A stretch of DNA of 29,707 bases from an uncultured beta proteobacterium (lineage in GTDB: Bacteria; Pseudomonadota; Gammaproteobacteria; Burkholderiales; Burkholderiaceae). Below the pieces are notes generated by a model. That model did no database searches. It was not told the origin of the DNA and saw only the letters and a list, made by a program, of their open reading frames with translations. Position 1 is the first letter of the stretch. Each line of letters begins with the position of its first letter. The position numbers were made by a program, and so were the translations under genes. Where the stretch lies: the NCBI GenBank assembly GCA_903845455.1, contig CAIMXN010000154.1:1-29707 (forward strand), in the 5' to 3' direction. This document shows, in pieces, positions 24,168 to 29,707 of the stretch.

Positions 24168-24647
24168 CTAAGCTTGTATAAACAAAATCACCAGAGCAGC
24201 CCATGTTAGGCAGGCTGCAGCGATGTATGTCAAATGGGTACGCATTTTCATAAAAGCAAAGCGTGCATCATCACTCTCAAAATAATATGTATAAGTATTT
24301 TGATCGATATTGCGTTGAATAACTAAAGTGGCTGCAAGAATGAGCAGACCAACAGGGATGTAGATGTGCAAAGCGATCCAGGAAACAATGGCAGGAATGA
24401 CACCCCAGACCCACACATTTCTATCGATCCAGCGATCACCACTTGCGGGCTTACCTAAGGTATGTAAATTTGCACCCCAATGAATGGCGCCCATAAACGA
24501 AGTGATGATGGCGCCGTATCCTGCCAGAGATTCAGCGCTGAGATAGTTAACCGGTGTGGGCGCTAGTTGGACCATGAGCGCTAAGGCGACAAAAGGAATA
24601 AGTCCGGCGTAAGCTAATTTACGAAGTAATGGTGGCAAAGGGTTCAC
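24168..24647 (-). CDS. DUF3429 family small membrane protein
   Basis: 159 residues, no known function. About five hydrophobic segments are seen (roughly 10-28, 38-60, 80-98, 100-115 and 137-157). The conserved pattern LRKLAYAGLIPFV at the start and YGAIITSFMGAIHWG in the second helix are what I recognise as DUF3429, a family of inner-membrane proteins in proteobacteria. A charged loop (about 115-135, rich in Asn, Asp and Tyr) precedes the last helix. It sits 31 bp after hbd and 13 bp before rarA. Position in the train does not indicate a role. Confidence 0.8.
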   Translation of the reverse strand: MNPLPPLLRKLAYAGLIPFVALALMVQLAPTPVNYLSAESLAGYGAIITSFMGAIHWGANLHTLGKPASGDRWIDRNVWVWGVIPAIVSWIALHIYIPVGLLILAATLVIQRNIDQNTYTYYFESDDARFAFMKMRTHLTYIAAACLTWAALVILFIQA

Positions 24648-24678
24648 AAAAGTTTCTAAGTAAAGGGGTGGTTAAAGT

Positions 24679-25533
24679 TTATTTGTCATAGGTATAGACG
24701 CCGCGACCAGTCTTGCGACCTAAGTAGCCAGCGGCTACCATTTCACGGAGCAGCGGGCAGGGACGATACTTAGAGTCGCTAAAGTTCTCAAAATAGACTT
24801 CCATGACTGCTAAGCAGGTGTCCAAGCCAATGAGATCAGCTAGAGCAAGTGGGCCAATCGGTTGATTGCAGCCTAGCTTCATTCCAGCATCGATATCCTC
24901 TGGACTAGCTAAGCCCTCATACAGCACAAAGAAGGCTTCATTAATCATCGGCAGTAGAATGCGATTCACGACAAACCCTGGTGAGTTCTTGACAGTGATA
25001 GGTTCTTTGCCAACGCGTTTGGCCATCTCAAGAATGGCAGTATGAGTTGCATCGCTGGTTTGCAAGCCACGGATGACTTCAACTAAAGCCATTAATGGTG
25101 GCGGATTAAAAAAGTGCATGCCAATAAAGCGCGCTGGATTTGAATCGAGTGCTGCGAGCTTGGTAATCGAAAGAGAGGATGTATTGGTCGCAATGATCGT
25201 ATCTTTGCCAACAATCTCATCAACTTGCTTCAAGATTTTTTCTTTAATGGCTTGATTCTCGGTGGCCGCTTCAATGACTAGACCCAAACCTTTCAAATCC
25301 GCATACGAAGTGCTGCCTTTGATTTTCTTCAGGGCCGCATCTTTAGCTTGCGGTGTTAAGGTTTCTTTCTTCACCAGTCTATCTAGGCTTTTACTAATTT
25401 GGGCTAAGCCACGTTCAACAGCGGCATCATTAATATCGACCATCACGACATCAAGGCCTGCTACTGCGCATACCTGTGCAATACCATTGCCCATCGTTCC
25501 GGCACCAATCACTCCAATGGATTGAATACTCAT
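24679..25533 (-). CDS. hbd: 3-hydroxybutyryl-CoA dehydrogenase
   Basis: 284 residues from the ATG at 25533 (MSIQSIGVIGAGTMG). That start has AAGGA seven bases upstream, lying in the last codons of the GST gene, whose TAG is one base away. The frame extends 19 codons further up, but this only overlaps the GST gene. The Rossmann loop GAGTMG occupies residues 10-15, the catalytic H140 is in GMHFFNPPPLMALVE, and VKNSPGFVVNRILLPMINEA and LGLDTCLAVMEV-type helices complete the fold. It interconverts acetoacetyl-CoA and 3-hydroxybutyryl-CoA with NAD(P). It could serve short-chain fatty-acid oxidation or a side route to PHB monomers. Confidence 0.94.
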   Translation of the reverse strand: MSIQSIGVIGAGTMGNGIAQVCAVAGLDVVMVDINDAAVERGLAQISKSLDRLVKKETLTPQAKDAALKKIKGSTSYADLKGLGLVIEAATENQAIKEKILKQVDEIVGKDTIIATNTSSLSITKLAALDSNPARFIGMHFFNPPPLMALVEVIRGLQTSDATHTAILEMAKRVGKEPITVKNSPGFVVNRILLPMINEAFFVLYEGLASPEDIDAGMKLGCNQPIGPLALADLIGLDTCLAVMEVYFENFSDSKYRPCPLLREMVAAGYLGRKTGRGVYTYDK

Positions 25534-25534
25534 G

Positions 25535-26275
25535 CTATTTCCTTTTTTGATACTGGGTTGAGCCAAATAATTGTTCTCTTGCTTTGTCATCTTGCAAGGG
25601 TTTACGTAATGCAGTTAATACTTCAACACCCCGTTTTACTGCGGGGCGTTCCCCCACTTTTTCAAACCATTTTTTAAACTGCGGATATTCATTGATATCA
25701 ATCCCTTGATTTTTCCAGTTTCTTGTCCAGGGATAGATCGCAATATCAGCGATCGAATACTCTTTGCCTGCCACATAAGCATGATCTTTTAATTGGGTAT
25801 CGAGCACTCCATATAAACGCTTGGCTTCGTTGGTATAGCGATTGACGGCGTATTCAATTTTCTCAGGTGCATAAAGTCTGAAATGGTGATTTTGCCCAAG
25901 CATGGGACCTAATCCTCCCATTTGAAACATCAGCCATTGGAGTACTTCGTACTTGGCACGACTGGTTTTGGGAAGAAATTTACCAGTTTTGCCTGCGAGG
26001 TAAAGCAAGATGGCGCCAGATTCAAATAGGCTGATGGGTTTACCGTCTGGACCATTGGGGTCAACGATTGCGGGGATTTTATTGTTGGGGCTGATCTTTA
26101 AAAAATCGGTTTTGAACTGATCTCCTGCGCCAATATCAACCGGATGCGCCAGCCAATCGCGACCGAGTCTATAGCCACATTCTTCCAGCATGATGTGTAT
26201 TTTGTGGCCATTAGGTGTGGGCCAGCTATACACATCGATCACATTCTTTTTAGTTTGCTTATTAGTCATCTTCAT
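25535..26275 (-). CDS. Glutathione S-transferase family protein, YfcG/Ure2p-like
   Basis: 246 residues. The N-terminal thioredoxin-like domain has VYSWPTPNGHKIHIMLEECG, with T20 and N22 of the TPNG motif that contacts glutathione in YfcG-type enzymes, and the cis-proline stretch NKIPAIVDP followed by FESGAILLYLAGKTG. The all-helical C-terminal domain (about 105-225) has WLMFQMGGLGPMLGQNHHF and YSIADIAIYPWTRNW. YfcG reduces disulfides using two glutathiones. Compared with E. coli YfcG (215) it has a short basic N-terminal and a C-terminal extension. ATG codons at 26275 and 26269 are both possible starts. It lies 6 bp after the aminotransferase gene, and hbd starts one base after its stop. Confidence 0.9.
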   Translation of the reverse strand: MKMTNKQTKKNVIDVYSWPTPNGHKIHIMLEECGYRLGRDWLAHPVDIGAGDQFKTDFLKISPNNKIPAIVDPNGPDGKPISLFESGAILLYLAGKTGKFLPKTSRAKYEVLQWLMFQMGGLGPMLGQNHHFRLYAPEKIEYAVNRYTNEAKRLYGVLDTQLKDHAYVAGKEYSIADIAIYPWTRNWKNQGIDINEYPQFKKWFEKVGERPAVKRGVEVLTALRKPLQDDKAREQLFGSTQYQKRK

Positions 26276-26281
26276 CTCTTT

Positions 26282-27475
26282 CTAAATACGCTCTAGTCGT
26301 TGTAATGCATCTGTGAGGGTTTGTTCTTTTTTTGCAAAGCAAAATCGAACGACGCCGGATTCAACCGGATTTTCATAAAAGGCTGATACGGGTATGGCAG
26401 CTACCCCAATTTCGGTGGACAACCAGGAACAAAAATCTCCTTCATTCAATTTACTTTGCGGTGATTGAATATTGCTGTAGTCGACACACTGAAAATAAGT
26501 TCCGGGTGTCGGCAGTAATTTAAAACCAGTCTTCTCTAATCCGGCTTTAAAAAAATCCCGTTTAGCTTGATAAAACTGAGGAAGGTTCAGGTAGTGTTCT
26601 GATTCACTGAGATATTGCGCCAGCCCATATTGCATCGGCGTGTTTACTGTAAAAACATTGAATTGATGTACCTTACGAAATTCTTTCATGAGCTCTGCTG
26701 GTGCGGCCACATAGCCAACTTTCCAGCCGGTGACATGATAGGTTTTGCCAAAGCTCGATATCAAAAAGCTCCGATTCACAAGCTCTGGATACCTAGCAAT
26801 ACTTTCGTGTTGGGCACCGTCATAGACCATGTGCTCATAGACTTCATCGCTCACTATTAAGGCATTGGTATTTCTAACTAAGTTAGCCAACTGATCTACA
26901 TCTGACTTTTGCCAAACCATCCCTGTAGGATTATGAGGTGAATTGATCATGATGAGACGTGTTTTGGGATTCACTACTTTTGCCAACTGATCCCAAGGAA
27001 TTTCATAGGAACTCACTTGGCCTTGAGCATCGCGTATCGTTGTGAGAGAAACTGCAATCACCTTGCCGCCAGCCAGCTCAATGGAGGGTCTATAGGAGTC
27101 GTAAGCAGGCTCAATGATTACCACTTCATCGCCAGGTGAAACGCAGCAAAGTATCGCCGTCAAAATTCCTTGGGTACCACCTGCGGTAACAGTGATCTCT
27201 GCATCAGCATCATATTCATGCCCATATAAGTTTTTGATCTTATCGCGTATGCCGTGCCGTAACTGTGGAATACCAACCATGGGAGGATATTGATTGTGAC
27301 TATCCAGCATGGCTTTGTTCACATAAGCGATCAAATGAGGATCGCAAGCAAAGTCCGGAAAACCTTGCCCTAAATTAATTGCCTTGTGCTGAGCCGCTAA
27401 TGCGGACATCACGGTAAATACCGTGGTACCAACATTTGGTAAGCGGCTAGGAAAGGCAGGACTTAAGGAGGGCAT
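26282..27475 (-). CDS. PLP-dependent aminotransferase, class I/II (YbdL/kynurenine aminotransferase-like)
   Basis: 397 residues. It has the fold-type I pattern with INLGQGFPDFACDP near the N-terminus, EITVTAGGTQGILTAI for the PLP phosphate region, NSPHNPTGMVW with the cofactor Asn, and SDEVYEHMVYDG with the pyridine-binding Asp and Tyr. The Schiff-base K244 is in SSFGKTYHVTGWKVGY. The sequence is closest to YbdL, a methionine-preferring aminotransferase, and to kynurenine/glutamine transaminase K. Broad amino-acid specificity is probable and the exact substrate is uncertain. The ATG lacks a clear ribosome site. It is the first gene of the long minus-strand train and diverges from yaaA across 77 bp. 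Confidence 0.9.
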   Translation of the reverse strand: MPSLSPAFPSRLPNVGTTVFTVMSALAAQHKAINLGQGFPDFACDPHLIAYVNKAMLDSHNQYPPMVGIPQLRHGIRDKIKNLYGHEYDADAEITVTAGGTQGILTAILCCVSPGDEVVIIEPAYDSYRPSIELAGGKVIAVSLTTIRDAQGQVSSYEIPWDQLAKVVNPKTRLIMINSPHNPTGMVWQKSDVDQLANLVRNTNALIVSDEVYEHMVYDGAQHESIARYPELVNRSFLISSFGKTYHVTGWKVGYVAAPAELMKEFRKVHQFNVFTVNTPMQYGLAQYLSESEHYLNLPQFYQAKRDFFKAGLEKTGFKLLPTPGTYFQCVDYSNIQSPQSKLNEGDFCSWLSTEIGVAAIPVSAFYENPVESGVVRFCFAKKEQTLTDALQRLERI

Positions 27476-27527
27476 TTGAGTGTTTCAGCAGGTTTGCGGC
27501 AATGAGGTAAGGGAATCGCTAGAATGG

Positions 27528-27543
27528 TAGTAATACATTACTA
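27528..27543. promoter_or_regulatory. 16-bp palindrome in the aminotransferase-yaaA divergent promoter region
   Basis: TAGTAAT-AC-ATTACTA is a perfect inverted repeat with 7-bp arms and a 2-bp centre, ending 9 bp before the yaaA ATG. TAGAAT at 27520-27525 could be the yaaA -10 box, which would place the palindrome on the start point and within a very short leader without a Shine-Dalgarno. It could control either or both divergent genes. Spacing of the TAG and CTA halves does not fit the OxyR pattern known for yaaA in E. coli. Confidence 0.4.
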
Positions 27544-27552
27544 AATTGTGCC

Positions 27553-28329
27553 ATGCTGATCGTACTTTCCCCTGCTAAATCTTTAGACTACAAAACCCCC
27601 GTAAAGCTAAAGTCGACTACCTTGCCAGATTTTGTCTCTGAATCGGCCAAGTTGATAGCTGATCTGAAGAAACTCTCGCCCCAAGAGGTGGCTAAGTTGA
27701 TGGGTTTATCTGACCAACTCGCCGCTTTGAATGTCGGGCGTTATCGGGACTGGTCCAGGAAATTCACAGAAGAGAATAGTAAGCCAGCAATATTTGCCTT
27801 TGATGGCGATGTTTATGACGGTTTCGATGTCAAGACCCTCAAGGCCAAGTCCTTGGAGTTTGCGCAAGACCATATCCGGATTTTGTCTGGACTTTACGGC
27901 GCATTACGTCCCCTAGACTTGATGCAAGCTTATCGCCTAGAAATGGGCACCAGCTTTAAAAACCCCAAGGGAAAAGACTTGTATGCCTTTTGGGGGGATA
28001 CTGTGACCAAGTCTTTGCAAACCTTATTAGAGAAGCAAAAGCGTCCTGTATTACTGAATCTCGCTTCAGAAGAGTATTTTAAGGTTGTGCAGCCCAAGGA
28101 TTTAGATTGCGAAGTGATTTCTCCAGTGTTTCAGGATGCCAAGGATGGCAAGTACAAAATTATCTCTTTTTATGCAAAGCGTGCACGTGGTCTGATGGCG
28201 CGTTATGTAGTTGAAAACCGCCTGACAGATCCTGCGGACTTGAAGGGTTTTAATCTAGATGGGTACAAATATTTTGCGGCAGATTCCAAGCCCGGTAAAC
28301 CGGTCTTTCGTCGTGCGGAGAAAAAATAG
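27553..28329 (+). CDS. yaaA: Peroxide stress protein YaaA (DUF328)
   Basis: 258 residues, matching E. coli YaaA in length. The characteristic start MLIVLSPAKSLDYKTP, the AIFAFDGDVYDGFDVKTL stretch, ILSGLYGALRPLDLMQAYRLEMG and the C-terminal SFYAKRARGLMARYV are all seen and make the identification firm. The protein lowers free intracellular iron during peroxide stress and has been described as a DNA-binding protein. No Shine-Dalgarno is visible before the ATG at 27553. The DUF2863 gene begins 2 bp after its stop, so the two are almost certainly cotranscribed. Confidence 0.96.
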   Translation: MLIVLSPAKSLDYKTPVKLKSTTLPDFVSESAKLIADLKKLSPQEVAKLMGLSDQLAALNVGRYRDWSRKFTEENSKPAIFAFDGDVYDGFDVKTLKAKSLEFAQDHIRILSGLYGALRPLDLMQAYRLEMGTSFKNPKGKDLYAFWGDTVTKSLQTLLEKQKRPVLLNLASEEYFKVVQPKDLDCEVISPVFQDAKDGKYKIISFYAKRARGLMARYVVENRLTDPADLKGFNLDGYKYFAADSKPGKPVFRRAEKK

Positions 28330-28331
28330 TT

Positions 28332-29543
28332 ATGGCCGTTCATCGCACTAAGTCATCGCAGAGAAGCTCTCCAGAGGTCGAGCGTTTGGTTGCGGATGCG
28401 ATTTCACTGGCAGCGTCAGGCAGTCAGATTGAAGATCGTTTTTGGGAAGGGCGCTTAAATACGCGTTTGATGCGCTTACTCAAAAGTCAGAATCAAAATG
28501 TAATTGATGCAGCCCTAGACCAAACTTTTCGTATTAATACCGTAGCCTTTGAGGTGTTAGCTGATGTTGCTGAGACCTTGGCCGAATCTCTCGCCCTGGA
28601 AGTTGATGGTCAACTGTGGGATGTGCTGTTGCTGGCAATGCCGATCGTGGCCCATACACGCTATCAAATTCCATCGGGCCCACTACCCGTAAATTTAATT
28701 GAATCTACTGCCGCAGCTTTACAGGCCTCGATTACTTCAACTGATACCCGCCTAGCTATTATTCCGTGGCTCTATAGCATTGATCAAATGCCCCATTCAC
28801 ATTGTCAGACTCGCTTGCTTACTGAAGCTTTGGCAAAAGCAGCCGTTTCTGGTGGCGAGGTTAAATTAGAGCTACGCGATATGACCGAGACAATTGCAGT
28901 CTTGGCTGACCCCCGTTTTATTATTGCGGCAGTTGCTGCGCCAAGCGGTACGCCATTATTTCGTTGGCAGGCTGAACCGCCCATAAGACAAGAACGTGGA
29001 GTCAGTTTGATTGGTTGGCAAACTGCAATGCAAGAACCTGTTAGTTCCTTGCTACCCGGCTGTGAATTTGAGCTCTTATTGCCTGAGGCCTATTTCACTA
29101 ATTGTCGCCTAGCAGACAAACATGTGCGACCCTTAAGTATTCGTGCTGGCGTAAATTACCTTGAGAGCGCTTTAGGTGTTTTACCTGCTGGGCTCTCTTG
29201 TGTGGTGGGTGCCTTTGGCGAAGAGCAAGCAGATGAATATCGAATTTCTTTCAGCATGAAAAGCTCCTCTGAGGTGATCTATGGCGTGATTTGGCCTTTA
29301 TATGATCGTGAGAGTGTGGCAAATGATGCCTTAAACGATGTATCCGATGATGAAAGTCCCATCAAAAGAATTTGCGATGCCTTGCATGAAGCTGGTGTAG
29401 AAGATGTGTTCCGCCATGCAATGTTGTTTGATCCAGAGTTGTGCGATGACTGTGGTGCGCCACTCTTTCCGGATCGCTCAGGTGAAGCGGTTCATGCTGA
29501 GATGCCAGATGACGCACCAATGCAGCAGCCTTTATTTCATTGA
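28332..29543 (+). CDS. DUF2863 family protein, function unknown
   Basis: 403 residues. I recognise the start (SPEVERLVADAISLAASGSQIEDRFWE) as DUF2863, a family largely confined to betaproteobacteria and without an assigned function. The protein is soluble and acidic with no signal peptide or membrane helix. The region about 20-120 is helical with Ala/Leu repeats, and the middle has mixed strands. The last 35 residues hold a CDDC pair (C371 and C374) followed by His residues, which could be half of a metal site. The frame starts 2 bp after yaaA, with GGAG about 11 bases before its ATG inside the yaaA end. The link to yaaA hints at a stress or metal role but is not proof. An insertion sequence end begins about 25 bp after its stop. 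Confidence 0.85.
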   Translation: MAVHRTKSSQRSSPEVERLVADAISLAASGSQIEDRFWEGRLNTRLMRLLKSQNQNVIDAALDQTFRINTVAFEVLADVAETLAESLALEVDGQLWDVLLLAMPIVAHTRYQIPSGPLPVNLIESTAAALQASITSTDTRLAIIPWLYSIDQMPHSHCQTRLLTEALAKAAVSGGEVKLELRDMTETIAVLADPRFIIAAVAAPSGTPLFRWQAEPPIRQERGVSLIGWQTAMQEPVSSLLPGCEFELLLPEAYFTNCRLADKHVRPLSIRAGVNYLESALGVLPAGLSCVVGAFGEEQADEYRISFSMKSSSEVIYGVIWPLYDRESVANDALNDVSDDESPIKRICDALHEAGVEDVFRHAMLFDPELCDDCGAPLFPDRSGEAVHAEMPDDAPMQQPLFH

Positions 29544-29615
29544 GACTAAAAATATCAGCGCTTGTTTGTGACCCGTCCTGATATAAGTTGACAGTACTAA
29601 ACCAATATTAGAACC

Positions 29616-29707
29616 TCAAAACGCCTGATGCACCGCATCGGGCGTTTTGTATTGTAGGCTCGTATGGGGCCTTTTCTGGTTATAGATAGCAATCGACTCT
29701 TTGACCA
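29616..29707 (-). CDS. IS3-family transposase (OrfB, rve integrase), C-terminal fragment at window edge
   Basis: The last 30 codons of a minus-strand frame ending in TGA at 29616-29618. The translated end contains AIYNQKRPHTSLQYKTPDAV and finishes HQAF. The YN-x-x-RPH-x-SL-x-Y-x-TP pattern is diagnostic of the C-terminus of IS3-family OrfB (DDE integrase) proteins. The catalytic residues lie beyond the window. The frame is intact as far as visible. A strong hairpin overlaps the final codons. Confidence 0.85.
   Translation of the reverse strand, partial: VKESIAIYNQKRPHTSLQYKTPDAVHQAF
29618..29648. terminator. Terminator-like hairpin across the transposase stop codon
   Basis: Arms AAAACGCCTGATG (29618-29630) and CATCGGGCGTTTT (29636-29648) pair over 13 positions with one T-G wobble and a 5-nt loop. 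T-rich tails are short on both strands. It lies inside the last ten codons of the transposase and could end transcripts coming from the yaaA-DUF2863 side as well as limit transcription out of the element. Confidence 0.6.

Larger units (their letters stand above)
29569..29707 (-). mobile_element. IS3-family insertion sequence, transposase-3' end (cut by window edge)
   Basis: The stretch contains the end of an IS3-type transposase on the minus strand. Beyond the stop codon lies a sequence beginning TGACCCGTCC and running through ATAAGTTGACAG, in the style of IS3-group terminal inverted repeats, which start with TGA and contain a GGACA/TTGACA-like block. The exact tip is uncertain (29563 or 29569). 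The other end and any target duplication lie outside the window, so the inverted-repeat match cannot be confirmed here. Confidence 0.7.

Noticed and set aside
27494..27502. TTGC-G-GCAA dyad upstream of yaaA as another PhaR-like site
   Set aside because: The spacer is one base rather than three and the arms do not extend, so similarity to the phasin operator is probably chance.
1..29707. CRISPR arrays, tRNA or rRNA genes, prophage, toxin-antitoxin or defence islands
   Set aside because: No spaced repeat series, tRNA-like cloverleaf or phage/defence gene was recognised; apart from the IS3 end the window is ordinary core chromosome.

Overview
The window reads as a core chromosomal segment of a betaproteobacterium of the Burkholderiaceae, most likely Polynucleobacter or a close relative. 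This rests on gene content and order, because no rRNA or tRNA gene is visible. The markers are a homodimeric-type pyruvate dehydrogenase E1, an E3 with its own lipoyl domain, a phasin next to the pdh genes, adjacent aat-bpt-pyrD genes, a fused pabBC, and a DUF2863 protein. Composition is slightly AT-leaning by eye, which fits Polynucleobacter better than Cupriavidus or Burkholderia. The assignment is an inference.

Layout. 1-542 (-): 5' part of an APC-family permease, cut by the window edge. 599-6849 (-): a close-packed series in transcription order of a membrane PAS histidine kinase, a FixJ-like response regulator, folD and the M3 oligopeptidase prlC. 6850-7043: divergent control region with a clear repeat. 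7044-12867 (+): aceE-aceF-lpdA, the whole pyruvate dehydrogenase complex, ending in a strong terminator shared with the convergent phasin gene (12939-13493, -). 13494-13686: phasin promoter overlapped by a 23-bp palindrome that looks like a PhaR operator. 13687-15689 (+): an EamA/DMT exporter and a PBP7-like peptidoglycan endopeptidase. 15718-16563 (-): an IclR-family regulator. 16652-27475 (-): twelve genes with no gap above 37 bp. In transcription order these are a YbdL-like aminotransferase, a YfcG-like GST, 3-hydroxybutyryl-CoA dehydrogenase, a DUF3429 membrane protein, rarA, a kappa-GST/HCCA isomerase, a periplasmic cyclophilin, pabBC, a Nudix hydrolase, aat, bpt and pyrD. 27553-29543 (+): yaaA and the DUF2863 gene. 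From about 29569 to the end: one end of an IS3-family element with the last 30 codons of its transposase on the minus strand.

How the genes fit together. The left half centres on acetyl-CoA supply: the PDH operon, a divergent two-component system that is a candidate regulator of it, and a phasin for polyhydroxyalkanoate granules fed by the same acetyl-CoA. The right half is a housekeeping train covering folate precursor synthesis, pyrimidine synthesis, N-degron tagging, replication-fork maintenance and fatty-acid/hydroxybutyrate redox.

No CRISPR array, tRNA, rRNA, prophage or evident new defence system was seen, and no gene-free stretch exceeds 300 bases. The most interesting unexplained signals are the regulatory repeats at 6926-6954, 13575-13597, 16573-16591 and 27528-27543, and the IS3 end with a terminator-like hairpin across its transposase stop codon.
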